NCBI RefSeq assembly: GCF_036373705.1
Contig: NC_089858.1
Coordinates: 10,154,001 to 10,218,000, forward strand
Direction of reading: 5' to 3'
DNA length: 64,000 nucleotides
Source of the DNA: Amia ocellicauda
Taxonomy: Eukaryota; Chordata; Actinopteri; Amiiformes; Amiidae
Below the pieces are notes generated by a model. The model was not told the DNA's origin. It worked only from the letters and a program-made list of their open reading frames with translations, and did no database searches. Position 1 is the stretch's first letter. Each line of letters opens with the position of its first letter. Both the position numbers and the translations under genes were made by a program. Shown here piece by piece: positions 48,272-62,914 of the stretch.

Positions 48272-50511
48272 CAGGAGCACCATTGCAATTATAGCGGTGA
48301 TTTTCTTTGTCATGCGCTCTTACAATACAATCTTTGTCATCATGTCTATTGTTGTTGGGCATCCCTTGCAAGTGAATCTACATTCTGTATTCTGTCCTCC
48401 ATATCATCCCCAGCATCGCATTTGCCAAAAGCACAAAACACCCACTTTAGACTTTTAAGCCCAAGACGTTTTTTTACATTTTGATAATTAAAACCCTCAT
48501 CTGAGTACCCATTAAGCACTACAGTGGGAGGAAGGAGTCTTACAAAACCCCACCAGTAATTACATATTGCATTATTTATGTATTTATTTCAATGATAAAC
48601 CCTTGTGAAAGATCAGCAATGAGTCACAATAACAGCCATTGCTAAACAGTCATTGCTCCCCCTTTCAACCCTATGTAATTCTGTGGTGTATTCCCAGACT
48701 ACGATAACAATAACTGAAGCATTATCTTGTTTTGCAGTATGAATGTTTAGACGTGTTTTGACAGGGAATGAATGTGGAAACAACACGTCATTTGCTGTTT
48801 CTTGAACATTAGATGATTTTAACTCATTCTCCAGTCTCATCCAGTAACTTGTGTTCCCTTCCCACTCCGTTCTGTCTCTTATCTGTATTTATAACTCAAA
48901 TGTAGTGCAGAGAACCTGCCTGTGAATGCATTGAAAACAACCAAGGACTGACACTGATGGGACCCAGTGGATTGGGGGGTGAAAGGTAAAAATCAAATAC
49001 CTATCTTGAACAGTCCCATTGACTTCTGCCAGGCCAAAGTTGTATCTCACCGGCCAAAGGGTGTTATTCTGTGTTGCCTTAAATTTTGCCTTGTTGTGCT
49101 ACATGTTGCTTTATGGTTCTTAAAAGTGAGCAGCGAAAAGTGTGTTTGTATCCATTGTATTTTTGGTCTTGCTGTCATCAAGGCAATCTGTCTGGAGCGC
49201 AGCCTCATTGGATTTATTTTAATTTATTCACATTTTCAGATCCTATTAAGTTTCTAATCCAGTCGGTACATTTAAAGTGGGGGGGCTTTTCTGCAGATAA
49301 ATTTGTACTCACAGACCGTTTGATCATGAAGGGGATTTCATCTTTCCAGAGGGTGTTTGGATGATCCCGGACCTTAACAGCAGATTCATGAAGTCTCTAT
49401 TTTTTCTTCTTCTTCTATCAGGCGCAATTTGCAGAGACACTCCTCTGAAGTATAAAGCACTAATAGCTGGCACTGTCTTTGATTCGGAAAATGAAACTGC
49501 ACATAAACACATGTATTTTACATTTACTTTTTGATCAGTGTACATAAAAAAGAGCAGCTTATTGTATCAGTATTCGCTATAGCACTACAAAAATGACTGT
49601 TAAACATTTCAGCAATGATACCAAAGGGAGATTGTTCTTACACAGGCATTTTGTTACTCTGGTTTGCAGTACAGGCTGGACAATGCTCCACTTTTACTGT
49701 GAGCAAAACCTCCCCTTTCGATCTTATTGTCATTATTTTTATACCAAAGATGGAAGACAACATCAGGTCAGTGTAGGCCACCCCACTAAAGTAACCAATT
49801 CATTTTTTTTAATATATACAACAGCTGCTGCCTATCTTTCTGATTAGATAAGTCACATAACCAGCGCTCTTATGCTGTGTGCTGGAAAATAAAAGTAAAT
49901 AGAGCCACATAACTGCATTTGCAATACCATAGCATAAGACCTTGCTATTAAATGTGGATTAATTTATATGGCGTTTGTTTGATAAGTAACAGTTTCTTAA
50001 TAGTTATGTATTATTGTTGTCGCAGAGTAATTAGTGCTTAATGCATTATTATTTACCAGAAGCTGCCAGATAAGAAATGACGCACAGACTGTAAATAATT
50101 AAGATATCCAGTGACAGAACCATTTTGTCTGAACTTGTTAGCTTAGTCCCCACCCTGAATAAGGTACTTTGTAAGGTCACTAATTTTGACATGAGGACTT
50201 AATTCCAGCCCTGTTTAATTAAGCTGAGGGCCATATTTCACAAATGAAGGAATCCAATACCTTACAGTTTGTTTGTGTGGAATAATTATGTCAGAAAATA
50301 ATATTGTAATGTTGTATATAGCAGTGTCTCGAATGTTAATTTGAAATAATCTTATATAAAACAATTATATAAGATGTAATTATGTGTTTTTCTTTAAAAA
50401 AAAAGACACAAAAAAACCTCCTTCTAGTACTTCAGTTGACACACATTTCACATACTGACATGATTTTCAAATTGATGATGGAATACAACAAAACTCAAAA
50501 GTCAAATGTTC
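48272..50511. other. Intergenic / 3' flank between convergent genes
   Basis: Follows the last candidate exon of the receptor gene. I see no further exon with clear coding character. The receptor's distal polyadenylation site should lie here. Confidence 0.4.
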
Positions 50512-53500
50512 TTTATTTCTGAAGACAATCAATGAAAAATACCACAGTTCACCGTTCTCTTAAAACAAAATGTTTACATTCAGTTTAGGCACAAAAGTCA
50601 ATATACTGTTGGCAGCCCAAATGAGAAATAATACCTCAAACTTGTAACACATGACTTAAATATATAACAGTTCATTATTATCATTATTCAAAAGTACTTT
50701 GCCTTCAGTTATTGGATTCTTACTGCACTTGATCATTTCAATTTTCATCCCTTTAGGAACAGAGGACTAATAAGAAAAAAAATGCTCTCCTTGTATATAA
50801 CTGTGTGATATGTAATACACTGTCATGAATAGCTTTGCATGAGAGAAAATCATATAGTTATACTATTGCAAATTCTCACGAAGACAGCTTGGATTCACCT
50901 GTTTATGTATGTGAAATACTGTGCAAGCAAACTGTTAAATCAGACAGAGGCAGTGACGAGGTGACCTCCTTTTAGAGCGTCTTCAAATATGAGCAGAGGG
51001 ATTTGGTTCGAAGGACAGAGTTCATAAGTCAGGACACATTTTGTTGGTGTACAATTTCTCCCAATATATGGAGAATGGTTCATCTTCCCAAATCGCCACA
51101 TTTCCTGTCCATAACCTCTCCAAAACTGGACTGAGGCACAATGGGGATGGGGGGGTGGGGGGGGGCATACAATCTTTAGTGTAAGGTCAGCATTATAAAA
51201 AAATACAATAAAAATAGCATTAATGAGCACCTTCATTCGAACGCCTCTCAATGTAGCCTTCATAAAGACTATATAACACCACCACAGGACATTCATAATC
51301 TTAACCATTCATAACCATTTTTCTAAAATACATAAGTATTCATAACACTGGTTTAAGCACCCACTATGAAACGTGTGACATATCACATGCCAGAGAATCA
51401 TTCCTCCAGATTTGTTTAGGGGGTAATCTGTCATAAATTGTTACCATAGTAATATCTGAGTAACAGTTTGCTTTAACAGAAAATGGGAATGTGACTGTGC
51501 CAATTGGGACTGAGTAATTATTAATCCAGTCTACTGTGAGTGCTTCTTGGACAGAAAGAATTTCAGTAATTGCTCCTTTCTTTTGTTTTAGAAATGTAAA
51601 CAAAGATATCAAAGCACAGCATAGTCTTGAGCAATATTATTTTATACTACACGCCTCTCACTAATCACAAGTTGATTTTTATTATCTTACAATGCCATTT
51701 TCCTGTTTTCCTGTAAAACGTACTACTGGCACCCTAGAAGTTTTCACATGGTTGCCCTGTTTTTTCTACTTTATTGTATAACTTTTATAACGTTGACTGC
51801 AAACAGGCTAAACTGTGCTTTATCCAAGTTGTGTATGATAATGGCATTACAATAGCAGGGAAACTACACAGCTTTTTCTGTGGCCTTAATGGAATATGAA
51901 AACATTGGTCTCTCCCTTTTCTTTCACTGAATATTTGTAGTATGGATTCCCCCCCCCCATGTAAACAACACATTTGTAAATATTAATAGATTCATTACAT
52001 CTAATAATTTGTGTTCTGCGCCCTCTGAGTTCTGAGACTAAACTTAAAACAGAAATACCTCTTACGTTTGGATCAGAAAGTAGTTTCATATCCATTGTGT
52101 TACGTATACTGTATTTCAGTGTGTGCTTATTATAGACTATGTATTTGTTTTACAAATTTAGAATGTATTGTTCAAATGTTTTGAAAAAAATGTTATCGGT
52201 TTATTTTTACTTAAACATCTCCATGTTTATAATATTATAAAATGTGTACAAATTTAAGTAAATTTCAGGAAAACTTGTGTGGAATGAAAATATATTCTAG
52301 CTGCTTCTAAATTAAAAATGTAAGTGTGTTAATAAAGGTATAAAGAAAATCCTAACGACCACTATGCTTTCCCATTGTAAAACTGTAGAATGTATTTTGT
52401 GTCTATGGTTGGTTTATCACACTCCTAAGATCACTGACTTGACACTACTATCAGTACAATATTCTTTACCACTCTCAAAACTAACAGGATATGCACAAAA
52501 TAATTCAAAGTTTCTTCAAAATGGGATGGTTGTATTATAATATAAAGTACTGCATTTAGTTGGGAATCTGAATACTTTAAAATTATTCCAAAAACCATCT
52601 TAACACAAATAAACAAAATTAAAATAAGCTTGTTTTCATCTGCAGTAAAATGTGTATGTTCCTTTTATGTAGACTTTAATTTATTTATTAATTTATAATT
52701 GTTCATTACAAACAGTAACAAGTCAAAACACACCCCTTCCTGTAAAAACATGAAAGCTACATTTAAAAAGGAAACAAAAATATAAACACTGCTTTTTAGT
52801 TTGATTCCACTTTTAATATCCTTCATACTTTGAGAATAATATCCAGCATTCAGGCTATTCTCTCCTGCCTTCCCTACATCAGAGCAACAATACCATGACA
52901 GTTAAAACCCATAAGAGAGGAACACTAAAAATGAGAAGCCCAATAGGGAAATCAAAGGACACAAAGTCAAAACCATGTACCTTCAGAAAAACTTAATTCA
53001 TTTTGGAAATAAAAGTGTGGAGGAAGATGGAAAGATAAAAAAAAAAATAGATTGAAAGAATGGATACCCAAAAATGCAGTACAATTTAAAACATTACAAG
53101 CATTACAAATGTACAAGATAGGTGAAATAAAATCACGGTTTGCAAACAAAAAGCACACACACTCCATAGTGCTGTATTCTTGGTGTGGATACATTATTAC
53201 ATACATACACACTTGCTAATATGGTCCACAAATGCCTTTAGTCAAACCTACATAACATTGGTAAGTCAACAGATGTAGGCAAAAACCCAGACTTTTAGGT
53301 CTGAATATAAGCAGCACTTCTTTACACCAAAAGTCATGGAGATGTACTACTTAGCCAGATAGATGACGCTGATTCTTAGAATTCCCTGCAAATGACAAAC
53401 TAAAAACTCATGAAATTATGGTGTGGTTCTGCTACTACTAACAGTTACAATTAATTGAACAATATTGAAATTTAGGCCCAAGAGCCTCCACTCATTTGCA

Positions 53501-54249
53501 CCCTTTCTTACAATTTTATAAATAAAAATGATCTGTGGAACATAAGTGAGTTTTACAAGTAATGTTTTAAATTTTTTGATTCGTAATATCAGTATGGCAG
53601 CCGATTTTTGATTAACTTTTAGTTGGTGCCTGTCAAGTGTATTGTGTAGCTATTTAGGTCTATAAAATACATTTACCAGTAGCAGCTTTTTAATCCGAGG
53701 GAGTTTGAGGGAGGAAACAGCAATTGTGTGTCAGTTGTAACTATTAAAATCATAAAACTAATTCCACTGATAGATTCTGATGCTCTTGTATACTTCAACA
53801 CTGAGGTAGTTTAGCATTCAACATTAAAACACTGTGTAATATTGGTTAGACATCATGCATGGCCCATGACCAAGAAGCAGATTGTGCTGGAAAGAAAGCA
53901 ATATCACACAAGTGTTTTGACTGTTCAAGAGATACAGATGGCACACTATAGACAGAGCAAAGGGAGAAATATTTGAATGTTCTTTTTTTTTTTTCACAAA
54001 ACATCAAAAAGACAGAAACTAGGTTAAAAAAAGGAAATTCCAGTGTTTAAAAATAAAAGTACTGCTCATGTGACACACTCTTCTTTAGAAATACAGCATC
54101 TTCCTAAGGCAGTGTCTTCATTAATATCATTTCTTATCTGTTCTTATAATTAATTTGCTTTTTTCTTTCATTCTTTTATTTCTTACTGTATCTAACTGAC
54201 TTGTCCAATGGCATTTTCATCTATAAACCAAATGAAAACTAACTCCGGT
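50512..54249 (-). other. ptgs1: PTGS1 3' UTR (probable) and flank
   Basis: On the minus strand AATAAA occurs at 52685-52680 and at 50517-50512, giving possible 3' UTR lengths of about 1.6 and 3.7 kb. The interval is AT-rich with no coding exon. Confidence 0.4.
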
Positions 54250-57200
54250 TTACAGCTCCGAAGACGGTTTCTTTACATTCCCGTCATCGTTAGAATCCAC
54301 ATTGGGAATATGAAATGCAACATACGGACACCTTTTTGTGTTCAAGCAAACCAGTTTCTTAAGGCTGGCGGTGTTCACAATATTGAAACCGGTCTGCCCT
54401 CCAAAGGTACTTGGTTTCCAGTACTCTGGAGAACAAATAGGATTACCCAGAAGGCCTTTAAGAGAAAAGGGAGCTCCTATTTCCACCATGCTCTCGCCGA
54501 ATATAGCATTGGGTCGAGTATGTTCTAGCAGCAGGCCGGGATAAAATTCCAGTGCATCGATATGTCCGTACAGCTCCTCCAGTTCTTTTGCAACTTCCAC
54601 GTCACCTGACATATAAAAGGAAAAAAATATATACATTGTTATTCTGTAAAGACCCATACTTTTCATGAATACTTGTTGATGGCTGTGAAAAGTATGTGTA
54701 AAAATAATAAAACACATAAAGAAAAAGACAAATCCATTTCAGTCTCTCAGGACTTAAATTATTACCAACATCTGCATCCTTGCAACCGTGTATGAAAGCT
54801 GCTGCCTAATCCAATGACACCCAAAAGTACAATCCACATCTGGGACAATACAGGACGTGGAAATGTTGCCTGGCCAAAACCCATAATATAGTATATGCTT
54901 TTAGTACCACACTACTGAACTTACTGTATACCATGTAAATTTATATTAATATTTGTGCAGTACTCAATTTTAAAGAAGTGTTAGAGGATCCCATGAAGCA
55001 ATGCACAGTATGATACTATAAGCTTTGAATTGTTGCAGTTCACCAAGACACTGAAAACACACAATGCCACACTTTATAAAAATTGTGCACAATATCCAAG
55101 TTTTGTTTGTTGTAGCTTGGCTCCAAAGAACAAAAACAGTGGCAGTAATTGCTCAAGGCTGGAACCAGTCGAACTGTGTGGTATGTGATAGAGAACTTGT
55201 ATCACTATCGATGTATTTATTGGATTCTCCAGCTACCCAATGCTCATCACAAACAGCAAGACAAGAGGCAGGAGCGTTGTTTTACATTTTGCTGGACAGG
55301 TGAGAGTCACCTATTATTTTCTTATTAACAAGCAGAATTTTGAAATGACTCGCCTCTCACTTCTTGCACAAAACACAGTAAATCCTGACCAATGGGTGTG
55401 GAAGCAGCACTTACCTGTGAAGTCTGAAAATGATTTGTAGGGCTTCAGGTTGAACCTCTTCCGGTATTCGTTAAAAGGCTGCAGCCTCAAATGTCTGGAC
55501 TCTTCAATGACCCCGATCGCCACCTTCTGCACTACAGGGTGTATGTTGCGCCCTCCTCCTATCTACAAAAAACATTTGCATTAACAACATTATTTTGAAT
55601 GGTCAATAAATCAGATAAATGGTTTACTTTCTACAGAATTCTCTGGCTTTGTGTTCGTAGTTACTAACCCGAAATCATTCCGTTTACACTTTCCTTGTTT
55701 AAAGTACTGCACATTTATTATTTTTGGGGGGCTGTTCATGATATGATCACATACTCTATGTCACAGGGACCAGGAGTTAAAATAAGCTTATGTTTTTCTT
55801 TACAATGAATAATATACATTTCTATTTTAAATGGCAGGTACAACTGAAGGTTTAGTTTGGTTTTGTGCCGTCAGTAAAATTCCAAATGCAACAGCAAGGA
55901 CACAGTTAATTTGCAGTACACTGAGAAAGTGAAAACGTCTGGGAAAGTAGCAACGAAAACATCTGGAAAAGTGGCAGCCAATATAGTTAATATGGAATGC
56001 ACAGCTGTATCTGTCTGAGCCGCAGTCTGACAAAAAGAGAGCAATATGTTGATGCCAGTTTGTAATATATTACCATTTTATGTCTCATCCTACTGGAATT
56101 TCTAGTTGGTTCTGCAATCGTATTTTACATGAGAGCAATACTTAAACAATACTTAATGCCAACTAAAGAGGCTCCACATAGAAACCTTAGTTTGTAATGA
56201 TAACTGAATTAAAAAGAGAATTCAATCCTTTTGTTAATAACCAACTATGAATTGAAGCTTAGTAGGCTTGGCTCTCCAGCAAACATGCCAGAACCAGAAG
56301 CAGAAGGTTAGCAGCTGTTCCTAAATAAGTTATGGAGGTAAACATAACTTCCTTTTCAAAATTACATACTTTCAATTTTGTGAAACATTTGTAAACATCA
56401 AAGCATTGTGTTTCCTGGACAAAATGCATATTTAATTAAAACTGTCTTCCTCAGACAAGATCTATGACTGCAAGCACAAAATAAATGGTTGGATAAACTT
56501 TTAGTGACCAGTGCTGTGCAGTTACTAGCAACCGTGCAGGGAAACAGACCCTGCCACTGGGTTAGCCACTAATGGGGTTGATGTGTGAACACACCCATTC
56601 GCAAAGCATCTATACAAATAGCACCTGTATCCTGACTGTTTTGTTAAGGGCTGTAGTCTTTCCATTTATTGCCTGTTGAATAAACCGCCAGTTGCTCTTG
56701 AGTTAAGGGGTTAATATAAAGTCCCATGTATGGCCATGCCTTGGATGCGCTGCATGTTCTCTTCTAAACAATACAACTGCACTACAGCAGAAACTTGAAA
56801 TAAAAACTGAAATAAGCGCATTAAACTGCTCCTTCATCAGTAAACTAAGTCATGCTGTATTCTTACTAAATAACAGAAACATCAAGCCAAAAGTAGACAG
56901 CAAACAAAATGCAATCTGAGGATACTGTACCTGGCCAGCCCGTTGTATAGAAAAGGATTCAACCAGTGTTTCAATATCGTATTTCAAGAGGACTGAAGTG
57001 TTGAAGATAAAGTTTTGGTAGGGGATATCATCTCCTTTGATGAGGAAGCTATCTGGCATCAGAGGGTGCCAGTGATATAACTGGTTGAACTCCACAGCAA
57101 TCCGGTTTCTGTACTGGAACTGGACACCAAAGAGGAGCTCTGGGTCGAACTTCAGCTTCAAAAAGTAGCCACTCAGATGCTGGACATAATCTTCAATCAC

Positions 57201-60200
57201 AATCTTGATCGTCTCACCTGGAAAGAAGGCAACAAAACCATGACATTGTCTATTCCCACTCGATCTGTGCATTGCAGGGTTTTGCTGACACATTGTCAAA
57301 AAAACCTGACCATATTTTAGATTTTCCTTTTCTGCCCGAGCCTTCATATTGCAATGATCAGATATGTTGTTGTATCTGTTTACACGTGCAGCAAGTACAC
57401 AAGGTTTGAACTTTGACTTGTTAACAATTGTTCTTTCCACGACAACACCAAGTCGCAAACCCAGACAGAGTCCAGGCTGTGCTGTATACCAGGGCCGTGT
57501 CACCCCAGGCCAGCTTACCGATGATGATTAGGCGGGCCGTCTGAAACAGTTGCTCGTCTCCCCAGGTGGGATGCTCCTCCTTCAGGATGTCACACACGCG
57601 GTTGTGCTCCCGCAGCCAAAGAGTGGCATACATCACGAGGCCAGGCAACAGCCCAAACACCTCCTGCCCAATGGCCATACGCTTTTCCGTGGGCACGCTT
57701 GAGGGATAACTCATGATGACCTGAGCCTCCGTCATGCTTGGCGGGTACACCTCACCATTGATCAGCTGGAAGGAGAAGGAGAGAGAGTGTACAGACCACA
57801 CAGTGCCAGTTATTCCCCATTCCTCACTCATAACCAAAGCCTCAGCACCACTAAAGGACCACAACACAGTTGCCACCCTAAAGTACCAAGTTTATAGATA
57901 GCTGTTGTTAGAAGAGTTCAAGTTTTGGAAAGAAAATTCTGGAAACACATTGAAAATAAACACCTGGTCCTTGTGAAAGTAAAATGAGTAGATTAACAAG
58001 CCTTTAAAAGCATAATAAGGAATGCACTCTCTCTTCAAATGTCTCTCATGATTGGAATCTGCTGAAGAATGTTAAGTCTCATATTACCATCATGTTCCTG
58101 TCTGTACGAGTAAAGTTAACCAGCGCAAAGTATTTATATTGCCCATATTGAACTCTCTGATTCCTGCCTGAAGTGAAATGTTTTATTTCTTCCCCAGTCA
58201 AGACTGGTACATCCTGACACCACACACACATTTTAGAACATTATTATAATGACAAAACATTCTTGATTTATGTATGTATTTAATTATGAGCAGATGCTCT
58301 TACTCATGGCAACTAACAGTAAATACACACATTTAAAGGAAAAATCCTACAGTTATATTTTTAAATTTGATAGTGTTGGGTACAGGGCAACACAATCTTA
58401 CCTGGAATTTCAATTTTCCATTTTTATGAAGCCTAAGCTCAAGTTGCCGTTCCAAGTTATCCCCGTAGATATGACCAGCATCCACCTGAGAAACACAATC
58501 ATGTTAGTAAAACAGTTCAGACATCATTGATGCCTTGTACTTCTCTGTATTTTTGCACTTTGTTTGCACTTATGTTGTAAGTCGCCCTGGATAAGGGCGT
58601 CTGCCAGGAAATAAAAAAAAATAATGAATCATGTAGCCTGATGTACATCTGATCTCTCAAACTGTCCTCTAATGCACATGCCGATGCACAGCAAAAATGC
58701 AGTAGTCAAAGATAACAAATTGGCATATATATTTAGAGCAAAAAGTTGAGTATCTGTGTTTCTTTTTACATTTATCAGTATTTGGCATTGCTCCAGTAGT
58801 TGTGAGAGATGACACACTGATAGATGGCTGTTTATACAATGTATATACTAACATAAGCTGTATTTGGACTTCATGTTCAGGATGTGATCTAACTTTTGCC
58901 GGTTAGTGGAATGGCATCCCATTGTGCAGATCTCCTCATGGTACAAAACATGGCATTGCACTCTGCTCTTGAGTCCTATCAGCAGCACTCACCCCATGGC
59001 CCAGAGCCTTAGTAAATCCTAGGCCCATCCGATTATGTGTTTTAAAGAACTGGTGTGTGAAGTGCTGTGCAAAGAAGGCAAACATCAGGTTGGTTCCTTG
59101 GGGATCGGGAATAAATTTCCTTCTCAGTAGGAACTTCTCAACCAGAACTCTTGAATCTGGAAGTTTAGCTTTGCCTAAGAGGAAGAGAGGAAATCATTGG
59201 GCATGTCATCTATCTACCTGCTTTTGATGACACATGGCTGATTCATATATTTATACAAACACAGATGTTGCCTGCCCTTTACATTAGCTGTGCTTTTCCT
59301 TTTTTTTTTTTTTTTTTACATTAAGCAGTTGCACAAGAACATTTCCCAGTGGGAGATGAAAATTATTTATTTATATGAACTTTGCAATCAGTCATAGAGT
59401 CTTCCTCATGCATAGGAAGGCATCCCCTTTAAACAAACTTGGGCAATTGAGTTCCCTTTCAAATACTGCATGGCAGTCATTAAATACTTAGTATGACCAA
59501 AATTACTTTCCCGTCTTTAAAAATACAGATTTTATTTGAAGGGGAACATGCCGTATGCCCACATAATTTGAAGGCAGCTTTGTGTATGCCCACGTAACTG
59601 TAGTTATACCCACGAAGATTTTGCATATAACCTCCTATAATTCCTAAAAATAATTCTGTCGCTCATCCACCATTCTCCAGTCCAATTTCACAGAGCGCCG
59701 ACTAGCACGCTGACCCCTCTGCTCTGAATATAATCACCTATCCCCACATGTTCACCCTATGTGACGGATAAACCAATAACCTTGTAAGAAGACAGTAGCA
59801 GTATCTAGATCACTGCAGGGAAACAATTTCATTGCACCCTGATTAAATGCACAAAAACTCAGAACCTCTGAAACAAAACTAAAAACTTAACAGAAGACAC
59901 AAATTAAGAGGTTATAATGTCATCAATATGAGCACAAATAAACCACCATTTAGATTGGTGCAGAGCTTGCTTAGACAAGCTACTGCAGAGCAATCTGGCA
60001 AAATCTTCACTTTGTATTGCGCTTATATTTTGTCTAGATAAGGGCGTCTGCCAATAAATAAATAATAATATTAATAATAATAAAGCGGCATACTCTGCGT
60101 TGAGGAATAAATGAGAATAGGTTTGTTTGAATGATCTATAAAAAAAAAGCAGCAAAATCATAGTTGTTTGTACATGAAAACCAGATAAATGTTTTAAAAA

Positions 60201-62883
60201 AAAAAACATCAGAAAAGGTGAATCAAACTAAAATACGCTGCTTGGTAACACGCTTGGAATTCTACTGTAGACAGTGAGTCACTAATCCCTGAGGCATGTG
60301 GTCCTTTAAATTAAAAACTACACAAATATGTAATCCGTTATACTTAAAAAATGTCCACATTTTATTAATAACTACACTAGTTTCAAATAAAGGAGACTTC
60401 TTTGCTCTGAACTTGACCTAAACCTGGAGGAAATGCTTAATTGATGTGGTTAATGTGTGGCATAGTGAAAGTGTGAAATGGCAAAGGAAATGAACAATAG
60501 TAAACTGCATATACAGTGAGGGAAAAAAGTATTTGATCCCCTGCTGATTTTGTATGTTTGCCCACTGACAAAGAAATGATCAGTCTATAATTTTAATGGT
60601 AGGTGTATTATAACAGTGAGAGACAGAATAACAGCAAAAAAATCCAGAAAAACGCATTTCAAAAAAGTTATAAATTGATTTGCATGTTAATGAGGGAAAT
60701 AAGTATTTGATCCCCTATCAATCAGCAAGATTTCTGGCTCCCAGGTGTCTTTTATACAGGTAACGAGCTGAGATTAGGAGCACTCTCTTAAAGGGAGTGC
60801 TCCTAATCGCAGCTCGTTACCTGTTAAAAGACACCTGTCCACAGAAGCAATCAATCAATCAATCAGATTCCAAACTCTCCACCACGGCCAAGACCAAAGA
60901 GCTGTCCAAGGATGTCAGGGACAAGATTGTAGACCTAGACAAGGCTGGAATGGGCTACAAGACCATCGCCAAGCAGCTTGGTGAGAAGGTGACAACAGTT
61001 GGTGCAATTATTCGCAAATGGAAGAAACACAAAATAACTGTCAGTCTCCCTCGGTCTGGGGCTCCATGCAAGATCTCACCTCGTGGAGTTTCAATGATTA
61101 TGAGAACGGTGAGGAATCAGCCCAGAACTACATGGGAGGATCTTGTTAATGATCTCAAGGCAGCTGGGACCATAGTCACCAAGAAAACAATTGGTAACAC
61201 ACTACACCGTGAAGGACTGAAATCCTGCAGCGCCCACAAGGTCCCCCTGCTCAAGAAAGCACATGTACAGGCCCGTCTGAAGTTTGCCAATGAACATCTG
61301 AATGATTCAGAGGAGAACTGGGTGAAAGTGTTGTGGTCAGATGAGACCAAAATCGAGCTCTTTGGCATCAACTCAACTCGCCGTGTTTGGAGGAGGAGGA
61401 ATGACCCCAAGAACATCATCACCACCGTCAAACATGGAGGTGGAAACATTGTGCTTTGGGGGTGTTTTTCTGCTAAGGGGACAGGACAACTGCACCGCAT
61501 CAAAGGGACGATGGACGGGGCCATGTACAGTCAAATCTTGGGTGAGAACCTCCTTCCCTCAGCCAGGGCATTGAAAATGGGTCGTGGATGGGTATTGCAG
61601 CATGACAATGACCCAAAACACACAGCCAGGCAACAAAGGAGTGGCTCAGGAAGAAGCACATTAAGGTCCTGGAGTGGCCTAGCCAGTCTCCAGACCTTAA
61701 TCCCATAGAAAATCTGTGGAGGGAGCTGAAGGTTCGAGTTGCCAAACGTCAGCCTCGAAACCTTAATGACTTGGAGAGGATCTGCAAAGAGGAGTGGGAC
61801 AAAATCCCTCCTGAGATGTGTGCAAACCGGGTGGCCAACTACAAGAAACATCTGACCTCTGTGATTGCCAACAAGGGTTTTGCCACCAAGTACTAAGTCG
61901 AAGGGGTCAAATACTTATTTCACTCATTAACATGCAAATCAATTTATAACTTTTTTGAAATGCGTTTTTCTGGATTTTTGTGTTATTCTCTCTCTCACTG
62001 TTAAAATACACCTACCATTAAAATTATAGACTGATAATTTCTTTGTCAGCAGGCAAACGTACAAAATCAGCAGGGGATCAAATACTTTTTTTCCCTCACT
62101 GTATAATCTGCAATATTGGAGTAAATGGAATAGAAGTCTAACGATATTCAAACTCTATTGCAGCAACAGTGAATAAGATCAACCATCTAACAAGATCTAA
62201 CCATGTTACCCCTGCCTGGTATTTTAAATTCAAATTAACTGAATTACTATTCAAGCAACTGCCACAGAATTATAAACACTTCTCGTGTGAGAAAACTTTG
62301 CTCAATACTACAGCGGAAGTAACAAATTCAGAAAGCAGAGGTAGAGCAGAAATGTCCCTAGCAGACTGGCTTAGAGATGTAATCATTGATTGCAGATCGC
62401 AGCATTTCACGCAGCTGCTGACAGCATTAGTGTGACATATAGCAGTTGATCTGAGATTTGGGTGATACAAGATCTTAATCAGTAACGCCTGAACAACACT
62501 ATTTGGTTTAAAAATATGATTAGTAATTGCACACAGGCACTATATAATAGGCATTTTATTAGTAGTATTACATGCAATTATACATTCACTCAGAAGTGTA
62601 AATGGATAAGTCATGAATTAATTATATTTTGTCCATGACAAATTGAATGGACTGTACTTAACAAAACAAGGGAAAATAAAACCAGCATGAAATTCCAAAT
62701 CACAATACAGGCAATACTGCTACATGCCGTTACAGTCATCTCCAGTCAACTTGACTAACATATAAAGATGTAAAGTGAAACAGGTTAAAGCCATGCTCCT
62801 GACCTCAGTATGGCAGCTGCTAACTTGTGGAAATGGATTTGGCAGACTTCTAATAGTCAAGATATATTCTTTGTGCCACAAAA

Positions 62884-62914
<31 letters not shown>

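Larger units (their letters stand above)
60514..62101 (+). mobile_element. Tc1-type DNA transposon, nearly complete
   Basis: 1588 bp flanked by TA on both sides (60512-60513 and 62102-62103). Long terminal inverted repeats of roughly 200 bp begin cagtgagggaaaaaagtatt. The short direct repeat tatttgatcccct occurs at the outer (about 60530) and inner (about 60703) parts of the left arm, the IR/DR layout typical of many Tc1 elements. A hairpin lies at 60742-60838. The element encloses one transposase gene and sits in the intron between the first two visible PTGS1 exons, opposite in strand to the host gene. The two ends are very alike by eye, suggesting a fairly young insertion. Confidence 0.95.

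Noticed and set aside
59530-59640. Three loose copies of tatgcccac / tatacccac
   Set aside because: Too short and irregular to call a tandem array or binding-site cluster.
61117-61851. Minus-strand open frames of up to 135 residues
   Set aside because: Antisense to the Tc1 transposase.
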